Shown one piece after another: positions 8,702 to 16,974 of a DNA stretch of 64,000 bases. The DNA is taken from the NCBI GenBank assembly GCA_035565975.1, contig DATMRT010000119.1, positions 1 through 64,000 on the forward strand, written 5' to 3'. This DNA comes from Ga0077530 sp035565975 (GTDB lineage Bacteria > Pseudomonadota > Alphaproteobacteria > Rhizobiales > Hyphomicrobiaceae). The notes beneath the pieces are model-generated. The model was not told the origin of the DNA. It searched no databases and saw nothing but the letters and a program-made list of their open reading frames with translations. Every line of letters begins with the position of its first letter. Position 1 is the stretch's first letter. Both the position numbers and the translations under genes were made by a program.

Positions 8702-9772
8702 ATGGGCGACATCGCCGACCTGCTGATGCCGAAGCTTGGTCTCACGATGACCGAGGGCACGGTCGCGCGCTGGCTCGTCGGCCCGGGCGAGCGGTTCAGC
8801 GCGGGCGATATCGTCGTCGTCATCGAGACGGACAAGATCGCGAACGACGTCGAGGCGCCCGCATCAGGCGAAATGACGGCGCATCTCTCATCGGAAGGCG
8901 ATGTCGTACCGGTGGGCACACCGATTGCGCAGTGGCGGCTCGAGGGCACGCGCACGACAGATCGCGCGACGCCCGGTGTCGCGCCAGGAGCAGCGGAGAT
9001 CGAGAGGCCCGATGCCGTGCCACTTGCGGCCGTCTCACCTGCAAGCTCGCGAAGCTCACCAGCGCGCATTGTCGCGACGCCCTACGCGCGGCGACTGGCC
9101 CGAGAAGCAGGTCTCGACCTCGGGCAACTCAGCGGATCGGGCCCGCGCGGCCGGATCAAGGCCGCGGATGTCCTGCGCGCCAAGGAAGCGCCGGCAACGA
9201 ACCGACAGCTCGTGCCGACCCCGCTTGGCGCGGAGCGCGCGACGGGAACTCCCCGATTACTCGCGTCACACGCGTTCCTGAGCGCCGACGTGGATGTCAG
9301 TGCCTTGCGTGCTCTCGACGCGCGCCTCGCCACAGCACGCGAACGGCCGTTCGAGCGCCTGTCGTACATTGCACTTGCCTGCACGAAAGCTCTCGTGGGC
9401 GATGGTGATGAGACCGTACGCCTCGGCTTCGAGTCGAATCGGACCCTGGGGATGATCGAATGCACGGCCCGCGACACGCTATCCGCTGTCGTCGCCCGCT
9501 CGGCGCGCGCACAGCCAGATACCGCTGGCGGCGACATTGCGATCTTCATCGTCGAAGGGAGAGCAGGTCTTTTTCTGCCCGTGATCCCACCGGGCTGGCG
9601 TATGGCCATCGGCGTCGGTGGCGTTCGCACGGCGCGCCGTGGCGAGACCACCCACGAGATGACGCTGGCAATCGCGTATGACAGCACTGCGCTGGATCAC
9701 ACATCGGCCGCGCGACTTCTCGACCGCATTGCCGCACTGCTGGAAGAGCCGCTCCATCTGCTGGCCACCTGA
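8702..9772 (+). CDS. E2-like lipoyl protein with degenerate acyltransferase domain
   Basis: Resembles a dihydrolipoyl acyltransferase (E2) of 356 residues. Residues 5-80 form a lipoyl domain with the modifiable lysine K45 in IETDKIANDV; residues ~122-160 form an E1/E3-binding domain (ATPYARRLAREAGLDLGQL..GPRGRIKAADV); residues ~187-356 correspond to a short catalytic domain. The E2 motif DHRxxDG near the C-terminus is replaced by DSTALDH (327-333): the catalytic His and Arg are missing although the flanks (YD.., SAARLLDRIAALLEEP) align well. It may act as a lipoyl carrier or scaffold, or use another chemistry. It lies in the operon with E1 alpha and beta. Confidence 0.82.
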   Translation: MGDIADLLMPKLGLTMTEGTVARWLVGPGERFSAGDIVVVIETDKIANDVEAPASGEMTAHLSSEGDVVPVGTPIAQWRLEGTRTTDRATPGVAPGAAEIERPDAVPLAAVSPASSRSSPARIVATPYARRLAREAGLDLGQLSGSGPRGRIKAADVLRAKEAPATNRQLVPTPLGAERATGTPRLLASHAFLSADVDVSALRALDARLATARERPFERLSYIALACTKALVGDGDETVRLGFESNRTLGMIECTARDTLSAVVARSARAQPDTAGGDIAIFIVEGRAGLFLPVIPPGWRMAIGVGGVRTARRGETTHEMTLAIAYDSTALDHTSAARLLDRIAALLEEPLHLLAT

Positions 9773-9789
9773 GCCCAACGGAAAGTGTC

Positions 9790-10962
9790 ATGGATTTCGA
9801 TCTGACTGACGAGCAGAAGATGATCGCGGAGAGCGCACGCAAGGTTGGCGAGCGCTTCGGCCTCGACTACTGGCGCGATCTCGACGCGCGCAAGGCTTTT
9901 CCGCAGGAGCTGTGGCGCGCCGTATGCGAGGCAGGCCTCTGCGGCGTCGCGCTGCCCGAGGCCCATGGCGGCAGCGGCCTCGGCATGGTGGAGATGGCGC
10001 TCATCATCGAGCAGCTCGCGGCGAGCGGCGCCGGCTGCACCGTCGGCCAGCTTTTCATGATCAATCCGATCTTCGGCGGCGTCTCCATCTCGCGCTTCGG
10101 CAGCGAGACCATGCGGCGCGAGCTTTTGCCGAAGATCATCTCGGGCGAGATCAACTGCTGCATGGCGCTGACGGAGCCGGATGCGGGCTCGAACAGCCTC
10201 GAGATCAAGACATTTGCGACGCGCTCGGGCAACGGCTGGCGGCTTTCGGGGCGCAAGATCTGGATCACGGGCGTCGAGTCCGCGCAGAAGATGCTTGTCA
10301 TCGCGCGCACGACCAAGGTCGAGGACTCGCCGAAGCGCACGCACGGCCTCACCATGTTCATGATCGACGTCGCGCGGAAGGGACTGACATACACGCCGAT
10401 CGAGAAGGCCGGCACCAATACACTTTCGGCCTGCAATGTCTTCTTCGACGACGTCGAGATCGACGGTAGCGAGCTGCTCGGCACGCTCGATGGCGGCTGG
10501 TACGAGCTTCTCGATGTGCTGAATACCGAACGCATCGTGACAACGGCCGGGCTCGTCGGTGCGGCCGATCTCGCCATCCGCCTCGCGGTCGACTATGCCA
10601 AGGAGCGCCGCGTCTTCGGCGGCAAGCCGATCGCAAGCTATCAGGGCCTGCAGTTTCCGCTCGCGCAACATTGGGCGGAAGCACAGTGCGCGCGACTGAT
10701 GAACCTCAAGGCGGCCGCTCTTTTCGATGCGGGGCAGCCGTTCGGCACCGAAGCCAATGTCGGCAAGCTCATTGCCTCTCAGGCCGCATCGGCCGGCATC
10801 GAGCAGGCCATGCAGACCATGGGCGGTATGGGCTTTGCCAAGGACATGCATGTCGAGCGACTATGGCGCGATGCGCGCCTCTTCCGCTTCGCGCCGATCT
10901 CCGAGGAGATGATCCTGAACTTCATTGCCGGGCAGAATCTGGGGCTGCCGCGTTCGTACTGA
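9790..10962 (+). CDS. Acyl-CoA dehydrogenase
   Basis: FAD enzyme of 390 residues that introduces an alpha,beta double bond in an acyl-CoA and passes electrons to ETF. It shows MALTEPDAGSNSLEIKTFATRSGNGWRLSGRKIWITG near residues 124-160, the substrate loop ERIVTTAGLVGAADLAIRLAVDYAKERRVFGGKPIASYQGLQF, and the C-terminal MGGMGFAKDMHVERLWRDARLFRFAPISEEM, where the catalytic Glu is normally found. It lies between the E2-like protein and the acyl-CoA ligase, consistent with beta-oxidation-like steps on a CoA-activated substrate. Confidence 0.93.
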   Translation: MDFDLTDEQKMIAESARKVGERFGLDYWRDLDARKAFPQELWRAVCEAGLCGVALPEAHGGSGLGMVEMALIIEQLAASGAGCTVGQLFMINPIFGGVSISRFGSETMRRELLPKIISGEINCCMALTEPDAGSNSLEIKTFATRSGNGWRLSGRKIWITGVESAQKMLVIARTTKVEDSPKRTHGLTMFMIDVARKGLTYTPIEKAGTNTLSACNVFFDDVEIDGSELLGTLDGGWYELLDVLNTERIVTTAGLVGAADLAIRLAVDYAKERRVFGGKPIASYQGLQFPLAQHWAEAQCARLMNLKAAALFDAGQPFGTEANVGKLIASQAASAGIEQAMQTMGGMGFAKDMHVERLWRDARLFRFAPISEEMILNFIAGQNLGLPRSY

Positions 10963-10982
10963 GGGTGCAAGGAGCTTGTGCG

Positions 10983-12473
10983 ATGCTGAACCTCTCGAGC
11001 TTCATCCGCTTCCATGCCCGCCGCACACCCGAGGCGCTCGCACTCGTCTACGGCAGCACGCGCCTCGACTATGCGACGCTCGCGGCACGAATCGAAAAGA
11101 CCGCAGGACTTCTCGTGGCTCGTGGGATCGGCCCGGGCGATATCGTTGCGGTGGTGATGAAAAACAGCGCCGCCTTCATCGAGCTCGCTTTTGCGACGAG
11201 CCACATCGGCGCGGTCTTCCTCCCCGTGAATTATCGTCTTGCGGCCGAGGAAGTGAGCTACATCACAGGTCATGCAGGAGCGAAGCTCGTATTTGCCGAT
11301 GAGGAGCTTTCCGCTCTCGTCGCCGGGCTCGAGAATGTGATGCTCCTCGATGCGGCCGCGCAATCGGATACGACGAGGCTTGCGCGCGACGCGGTGCCTG
11401 CCCCCATGCATGTCACCGGACCGGATGATCTGTTTCGGCTGATGTACACGTCGGGCACTACCGACCGGCCCAAGGGTGTCATGCACACCTACGGCAACTT
11501 CTACTGGAAGAACGCCGATCATGTCATCGCGCTCGGCCTGACGGCCGCGGATCGCCTACTCGTGACCGGGCCGCTCTATCATGTCGGCGCTTTCGATCTT
11601 CCCGGCATCGCCGTGCTCTGGGTCGGCGGCGCGCTCTGCATTCACCGCGATTTCGATCCGGTTGCCGCCATTCGCGCCATCGAGCAGGAGCGACTGACGG
11701 GGGCGTGGTTCGCACCGGTCATGCTGAGCGCCATTCTCGCGCATCCGCATCGCGACCGGCACGACGTCACGAGCATCAAATGGGTCGTCGGCGGCGGCGA
11801 GCGCACGCCCGAGCCGCGCATCCGGGCCTTTGCCGGTTATTTCACGAAGGCGCGTTATATCGACGCCTACGGCCTGACCGAGTCCTGCAGCGGCGACACC
11901 ATGATGGAGGCAGGCCGCGAGATCGAGAAGATCGGCTCGGTCGGCCGTGCTCTCGCGCACGTCGAGGTCGAGATCCGCGACGATATGGGACGCACGTTGC
12001 CCGCGGGAGAGAGCGGCGAGATTTGCCTGCGTGGCCCCAAGATTACGCGCGGCTATTGGAAGGATCCCGAGAAAACACGCGCCTCGTTCTTCGGCGACTG
12101 GTTCCGCACGGGTGACGTCGGACACATCGACCCGGAAGGCTTCCTCTATCTGACCGACCGGAAGAAGGACATGATCATTTCCGGCGGCGAGAACATCGCC
12201 TCCTCAGAGGTCGAGCGTGTCATCTATCAGATGGCCGGCGTGCGCGAGGCCGCCGTGATCGGCTTGCCGGATGAGCGATGGGGTGAACGGCCCGTGGCGG
12301 TCGTCGTTCTCGAGAAGGACGCGTCACTCGATCTCGCGGCATTGACCGCCCACTGTCGTGCCAGCCTCGCAGGCTTCAAAGTGCCGAAGGATCTCATCAT
12401 TCGCGAGCAACTTCCGCGCAATCCCTCGGGTAAGATCTTGAAGCGCGTGTTGCGCGAGGAGCTTTCGAGCTGA
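10983..12473 (+). CDS. AMP-forming acyl-CoA synthetase
   Basis: Activates a carboxylic acid with ATP and CoA. The 496-residue protein starts at the ATG at 10983 (MLNLSSFIRFHARRTPEAL); an in-frame extension from 10671 overlaps the dehydrogenase gene. Motifs: P-loop MYTSGTTDRPKGVMHTY (~160), DAYGLTESCSGD, GDWFRTGDVGHIDPEGFLYLTDRKKDMIISGGENI, and the C-terminal lysine motif PRNPSGKILKRVLREEL. It is the last gene of the operon and converges on the gene ending at 12485. The acid is not identifiable; medium-chain, aromatic and branched acids are all possible. Confidence 0.93.
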   Translation: MLNLSSFIRFHARRTPEALALVYGSTRLDYATLAARIEKTAGLLVARGIGPGDIVAVVMKNSAAFIELAFATSHIGAVFLPVNYRLAAEEVSYITGHAGAKLVFADEELSALVAGLENVMLLDAAAQSDTTRLARDAVPAPMHVTGPDDLFRLMYTSGTTDRPKGVMHTYGNFYWKNADHVIALGLTAADRLLVTGPLYHVGAFDLPGIAVLWVGGALCIHRDFDPVAAIRAIEQERLTGAWFAPVMLSAILAHPHRDRHDVTSIKWVVGGGERTPEPRIRAFAGYFTKARYIDAYGLTESCSGDTMMEAGREIEKIGSVGRALAHVEVEIRDDMGRTLPAGESGEICLRGPKITRGYWKDPEKTRASFFGDWFRTGDVGHIDPEGFLYLTDRKKDMIISGGENIASSEVERVIYQMAGVREAAVIGLPDERWGERPVAVVVLEKDASLDLAALTAHCRASLAGFKVPKDLIIREQLPRNPSGKILKRVLREELSS

Positions 12474-12491
12474 GCAACTGACGCTCAGCTC
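12467..12491. terminator. Hairpin shared by two convergent genes
   Basis: A perfect nine-base-pair stem (GAGCTGAGC / GCTCAGCTC) with a seven-base loop spans the 11-base gap between convergent genes and includes both stop codons. No T-tract follows on either strand, so termination efficiency is uncertain. Confidence 0.45.
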
Positions 12492-14059
12492 AGGCCGGCG
12501 ATCACGGCATCGACTTTCGTCACGAGCGCGACGTTCTGCATGGCGTACTCGATCGAGGCGCGATGCCAGTCCGCGTTCATGGTCGAGCAGCCGTCTTCCG
12601 GAATGATCATGACGTAGCCTTTGTCGGCGCCCGTCCGCGCCGTGTGCTCGACGGACATGTTGGTCCAGGCGCCCGTCTCGATGATGATGTCGCGACCCTC
12701 GGCGCGCAGGATAGTCTCGAGATTCGTCCCCTCCCAGGCGCTCATGCGGGTCTTGCGGATCACGTGATCGCCCGGCTGAGCCTCGAGCCCCGGCACCGGC
12801 TCCGCGCCCCAGGTGCCTTCGACCATGGCGTTCGCATCGAGTGCGCCTTCGAACAGCGGCGCGTTGAGCGTCATGTTGCGGCCATCCGCACGCCGCGAGA
12901 ACCAAACGTGGATCACCGGCACGCCGCGCCGCCGGCAGTGCTCGGCGAGGCGACGCACATTCTCGATCGCATTCTGCTCGCGGCAGTGGATCGGCGAGCC
13001 GGAGCTCGCGAACGCACCGCCCTCCATGACCACGTCGTTCTGCATGTCCTGGATGATGAGGGCGCAACGTGAAGCGTCGAGCTTGAGATCGCCTGACGTG
13101 GACATGCCGCTCGCTGCTGTCGCCGCCGGTGCAGCCTTGGGGGTCGATCCGCGGGCGCGCATGAACGGCTCGTTGCGCGGTCCGACCTTCACGTCGATGG
13201 CGTAGACCGAGGTCGTCGCGCAGATATAGAGCGTCCGCCAGTCCGGCCCACCCCAGTGCAGGTTCGCGCTGAGCTCGGGCACCGCAACCTTGCCGATATG
13301 CCGGCCATCCGGCGCATACACCCACAAACCGCCCGGCGCCGTCACCCAGATATTTCCCTCAGCATCGCACTTCATGCCGTCAGGCACGCCGGGCTTCATC
13401 ACATCGCGAACGCCGCTCGCGAACACGCGCGCGTTCGCCAGCGTGCCATCGGGGCGGACATCGAAGATGCGGATGTTGGCTTGCTCCGTATCGTTGACGT
13501 AGAGCTTCGACTCGTCGGGCGAGAAGCAGAGCCCGTTCGGCTGCGAGAACATATATCGATCGACGAGCAGCTTGGGCTCGCGGCTGCCTGGGGCGAGGCG
13601 GAACACCCCCTGCCAGCCGAGCTGCCGTGGCCGCTCCACGCCGTAGTGCGGCATGCGCCCGTACCAGGGATCGGAAAAGTAGATGGCGCCGCTCGAATGG
13701 ATGCAAAGATCATTCGGACTGTTGAGCTCGCGCCCTTCGAAGTGACTCGCGAGAACGTCGCGCGAGCCATCGGGGCGAAAGCGGGCAACCGAGGACGTCG
13801 CGTGCTCGCAGGCGATCAGGTTCAGCTCGGCGTCATAGGTGAGCCCGTTGGCCTTGTTCGACGGCCGCAGTACTTCGCGCACGCCACTACGATCGAGGCG
13901 GCGGCGCACGTCAGCCGACATGTCCGAGAACAGCAGGTATTGCTCGACGGGATGCCAGATCGGCCCTTCGGTGAACGTGAAGCCGCTACCGACTTGTCGG
14001 ACGGGAGCGTGCTCGTCGATCAATCGCCGAAACGCAGGATCGAGCGCTTCGTGGGCCAT
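12485..14059 (-). CDS. Fusion of SMP-30/gluconolactonase-like lactonase and isochorismatase-like hydrolase
   Basis: One open frame of 524 residues joins two enzymes. Residues 1-300 form a six-bladed SMP-30 propeller with the metal ligands present (E31 in FTEGP, N116 in SPND, D227 in PDGM), so lactone hydrolysis is plausible. After an Ala/Pro-rich linker (~305-325), residues 330-524 form an isochorismatase fold with D338 (IIQDMQND) and K436 (VIRKTRMSAW). The position of the catalytic Cys is Ser469 (GAWTNMSVEHTA). GGAGG precedes the ATG. It is the last gene of the 19-kb minus-strand run, 53 bases after the MBL-fold gene. Confidence 0.88.
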   Translation of the reverse strand: MAHEALDPAFRRLIDEHAPVRQVGSGFTFTEGPIWHPVEQYLLFSDMSADVRRRLDRSGVREVLRPSNKANGLTYDAELNLIACEHATSSVARFRPDGSRDVLASHFEGRELNSPNDLCIHSSGAIYFSDPWYGRMPHYGVERPRQLGWQGVFRLAPGSREPKLLVDRYMFSQPNGLCFSPDESKLYVNDTEQANIRIFDVRPDGTLANARVFASGVRDVMKPGVPDGMKCDAEGNIWVTAPGGLWVYAPDGRHIGKVAVPELSANLHWGGPDWRTLYICATTSVYAIDVKVGPRNEPFMRARGSTPKAAPAATAASGMSTSGDLKLDASRCALIIQDMQNDVVMEGGAFASSGSPIHCREQNAIENVRRLAEHCRRRGVPVIHVWFSRRADGRNMTLNAPLFEGALDANAMVEGTWGAEPVPGLEAQPGDHVIRKTRMSAWEGTNLETILRAEGRDIIIETGAWTNMSVEHTARTGADKGYVMIIPEDGCSTMNADWHRASIEYAMQNVALVTKVDAVIAGLS

Positions 14060-14112
14060 GGCTGCAACCTCCCGAAATTCATTTTCTGCTTATGACGACG
14101 CGAGCAGCGCAC

Positions 14113-14961
14113 TCACATCGGGAACCACTCACGCCGATGAACGGTCTGGCTGACTGGGCCGGGCACCGCGTAATCCATGCGTCCGACGACCTGTCCGCGC
14201 TCGATCTTCGCGGGTTTGTCGTGAATGGGCAGGAGGAATTTCGACGAGTTGAGCAGCTTCTTGATGGCGGCCTTCTCGGCGCGCTTCGTGGCGGCATGGT
14301 TGCCCGTCACCTGAACCTCGTGAGAGTAAATGACGTGGTAGGGCTCGATGATCTGATCCTGGAAGTCGTAGATGACGTCGCCGCAGATGGTGGCGATCCC
14401 CTCCGCCGTCTCCACATGGATGTTCATCGAGCCTTCGGTGTGGGCGTTGGCGGCCTCCATCACGACGCCGGGGATCAGCTCGATCGGGCCGGAGAGCTCG
14501 AGGTCCTCGAGCCGCAGCGCGTGGCGCGTGTGCAACCGCTCGATCAGATGCTGGATGTCGGGCTTGGGATACTGCGGATGCATCAAGCCCGAGACCGAGC
14601 ATTCCAGCTCCCGCCGGTTCATGACGACCGTCGTGTTCATCGGGAAGTGATCGTCCTTGCCCGCGTGATCGATGTGCGCGTGCGTATGGCAGACATATCG
14701 GACATCACCGACCTTGACGCCATGCTGCGCGAGTTGACGCTCGATCATGTTCTCGTGGTGCTGCAGCCCGCGCATGCCGAGCGTTTCCATGATCGCGTTG
14801 TCGCGATAGCCGGTGTCGACGACGACCGGATACTGCCCGCCGAGGATCAGGAAGCCGTAAACAGGCACCCGTTTCGTCCGCCCGCAGCCTCGCCCGAGCA
14901 CGAGGAAGCTCGACTCGAGCTCGATATCGCCGAAGTCCAGCAGCTTGATTTCCAGCGGCAT
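14113..14961 (-). CDS. MBL-fold metallo-hydrolase (lactonase-like)
   Basis: Metallo-beta-lactamase-fold hydrolase of 282 residues, close to N-acyl-homoserine-lactonase-type proteins. The zinc motif HTHAHIDHAG (HxHxDH) is intact at about residues 92-101; VVVDTGY, HTEGSMNIHVETAEGIATICGDVIYDF and PIHDKPAK supply the remaining ligand regions. Neighbours include an amidohydrolase and an SMP-30-like lactonase, so this cluster carries three hydrolases that could open rings or lactones. The true substrate is unknown. Confidence 0.85.
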   Translation of the reverse strand: MPLEIKLLDFGDIELESSFLVLGRGCGRTKRVPVYGFLILGGQYPVVVDTGYRDNAIMETLGMRGLQHHENMIERQLAQHGVKVGDVRYVCHTHAHIDHAGKDDHFPMNTTVVMNRRELECSVSGLMHPQYPKPDIQHLIERLHTRHALRLEDLELSGPIELIPGVVMEAANAHTEGSMNIHVETAEGIATICGDVIYDFQDQIIEPYHVIYSHEVQVTGNHAATKRAEKAAIKKLLNSSKFLLPIHDKPAKIERGQVVGRMDYAVPGPVSQTVHRREWFPM

Positions 14962-14977
14962 ACGTTCACTCCCTGAT

Positions 14978-15880
14978 CTAAAGCCGGTAGACCCGGCTCG
15001 CTGTGTCGTAAAAGATCGCGCGCGCCGTCGCCTCGGTGACTTCCACCAATCCGAGGTCCAGCTCGTTGACGCCGCGCCGATGGGCAGCGATCAGACTCGC
15101 GTAGTCCGTCCAGAGCTTTTCGATCGGGAAGTTCGAGCCCCACAGGCAGCGCTGTGGCCCGAACAGGCTCACCGTCTCCTGGATGAGCCGCGCGATGTGG
15201 CGTTCGTCATTGCGATGGATGAACGTGCCGAAGCCGGAGAGCTTCGCGCAGACATTCGGCTCATTGGCAAGGACCGCCATGCCTGTGCGCCATTTGGACC
15301 AGCCGGCCGGCGATGTGTCCGTCAGCATGCCAGCGTGTTGCAGGACGAACGGGACGCCGGGACAAGCGCGCGCGAGCTCGGCCGCACCCTGCATCTGATC
15401 GTCGAAGACCTGCAGATCGAAGGACCAGCCATAGTCCGCCAGCCGGGCGACATTCTTCTGAACAGCTGGCCTGAGACAGAGATCAGGATCGGCAGCAAAG
15501 CGATAGAGCGTGTTCTCGTGCCAGTGGAATTGCTGGCGCACACCGCGCACGCGTGGATATCGTGCAAGCCGATCCAGCGCCGGACGCACATCCTCGACCG
15601 TCATGTCGGCATAACCGACAATGCCGTGCGGCCAGCCCGTCTCATGCGCGACGGTCTCGACCCAGGCGACTTCGGCCTCGCCCTTCTCGACGGGCCAGTT
15701 GGCCTGCACATAGACCGCCTTCTCGACGCCGACCGCCGAGGCTTCTGCCTTGTATTCGGACATGGGGTAGTCGCGGCGTATGGCCTCGTAGGGACCGAAG
15801 ATGCGCGGCTGCATCGGACCGACGAGCCACGGCAGATCGGCCTGACGCCAGATATGGAAATGCGCATCGATCGTTCTCAT
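14978..15880 (-). CDS. Amidohydrolase family 2 TIM-barrel hydrolase
   Basis: Metal-dependent hydrolase of 300 residues with the N-terminal metal motif DAHFHIW (residues 5-11), HWHENTLYRF and VLQHAGM mid-protein, and LWGSNFPIEKLW near residue 250 carrying a C-terminal binding-region Asn where many relatives have Asp. It resembles muconolactone-, fuconolactone- and 2-pyrone-4,6-dicarboxylate-type lactonases. The start overlaps the stop of the VWA gene by three bases (ATGA). It is probably a hydrolytic step following hydroxylation by the molybdenum enzyme encoded upstream; that order is inferred. Confidence 0.85.
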   Translation of the reverse strand: MRTIDAHFHIWRQADLPWLVGPMQPRIFGPYEAIRRDYPMSEYKAEASAVGVEKAVYVQANWPVEKGEAEVAWVETVAHETGWPHGIVGYADMTVEDVRPALDRLARYPRVRGVRQQFHWHENTLYRFAADPDLCLRPAVQKNVARLADYGWSFDLQVFDDQMQGAAELARACPGVPFVLQHAGMLTDTSPAGWSKWRTGMAVLANEPNVCAKLSGFGTFIHRNDERHIARLIQETVSLFGPQRCLWGSNFPIEKLWTDYASLIAAHRRGVNELDLGLVEVTEATARAIFYDTASRVYRL

Positions 15881-16974
15881 CGCCGGCCCCCTTTGGCGAA
15901 GTGAAGGATCTCGCCGGCAATCGCCTGCGGGCTGGAGCCATCACCGAGCCTGTCGATCGTGGGCGCGATCGCGCGCAGCGCTTCTGTCCGGGGCTGGAAG
16001 TGAGCGTCCGCGGCGAGCGGGGTCAGCCACAGAACGGACCAGGCGAGGCCATCGATCCGCGTCATCGCCTGGCGCAACACCTCGGGACCGCCGCGCTCGA
16101 GTCCATCCGAGATCACGATGACAAACGCGCCGCGAGCAAAGCCCGCAAAACGCGGCACGGAAAGGAACACCTGAAGCGCCTCGCCGAGACGCGTGCCGCC
16201 ATCCCAGTCCGCAACGAGGCCGGAAGCCATCTGCAGCGCCTGCTCGCGGTTGCGCCGTACGAGCGCGCGCGTGACGCGGGTCAATCGCGTGCCGACCGTG
16301 AAGACCTCGACCTGCTCGCCGGCTTGAACCAGCGCGTGTGCCAGCCGCAACGCGCCGTCGGTGTTGGACTTCATCGATCCGGAGATGTCGATCAGCAAGA
16401 GCACACGGCGCTGGCGCTCCTTCCGCGCTCGCCGCAGAAGGCGGGCGACTTCGCCGTCACGCCGCATCATATGGCGGAACGTGCGCCGCGGATCGGCGAG
16501 TCGGCCCTTACCGCGCATCAAGCGGCGCGCGCGCCGACGGGGCAGTGCTTGCGGAAGGCGCCTGGCAAAGTCGCGCAGCGCCTCGCTCTCATCATCGGCG
16601 AAACGCCGCGCGAACAAGCGCTCCGCGACCGAGGCATCCGCACCGGAAGGCTCCTCATCCTCGGGAGCAAGGATCGGCTCGAAGGCGCCGGCGTCGAAGG
16701 CGTTCGGCATGTCCTCGGGTTCGCCCGGCGCCGGAGCCGTCAGGACGCGGCCGAGAAAGATCTCGTCGAACAGCGCGTCGAACTCCTCGTGCCGCTCCGG
16801 TGGCGGGCCGAACGTTGCGTGCGCTGCGCGGCGCACGTCCATCAGGCTCTTGGGGCCGACGAGACCGACGGCGGCAATGAATGACTGCGTCTGCTCCGGC
16901 GCGGCCAGGAAGCCTGCTGCCCGCAGCGCCTGCGCGAAATTCAGAAACGGGGCGAGCGGCCGCGGCAGCGTCAT
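15877..16974 (-). CDS. CoxE-like VWA-domain protein
   Basis: Von Willebrand factor A-domain protein of 365 residues, the partner of MoxR-type ATPases in metal-centre maturation. The MIDAS motif is LLIDISGSMKSNTD at about residues 195-208, with GGTRLGEALQVFLS and FVIVISDGLERGGPEVL completing the domain. The acidic and arginine-rich middle (~110-185) is typical of CoxE-like proteins. The ATG at 16972-16974 (MTLPRPLAPFLNF) is favoured over 17079, which would extend into the AAA gene. It overlaps that gene by four bases. Confidence 0.88.
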   Translation of the reverse strand: MTLPRPLAPFLNFAQALRAAGFLAAPEQTQSFIAAVGLVGPKSLMDVRRAAHATFGPPPERHEEFDALFDEIFLGRVLTAPAPGEPEDMPNAFDAGAFEPILAPEDEEPSGADASVAERLFARRFADDESEALRDFARRLPQALPRRRARRLMRGKGRLADPRRTFRHMMRRDGEVARLLRRARKERQRRVLLLIDISGSMKSNTDGALRLAHALVQAGEQVEVFTVGTRLTRVTRALVRRNREQALQMASGLVADWDGGTRLGEALQVFLSVPRFAGFARGAFVIVISDGLERGGPEVLRQAMTRIDGLAWSVLWLTPLAADAHFQPRTEALRAIAPTIDRLGDGSSPQAIAGEILHFAKGGRR

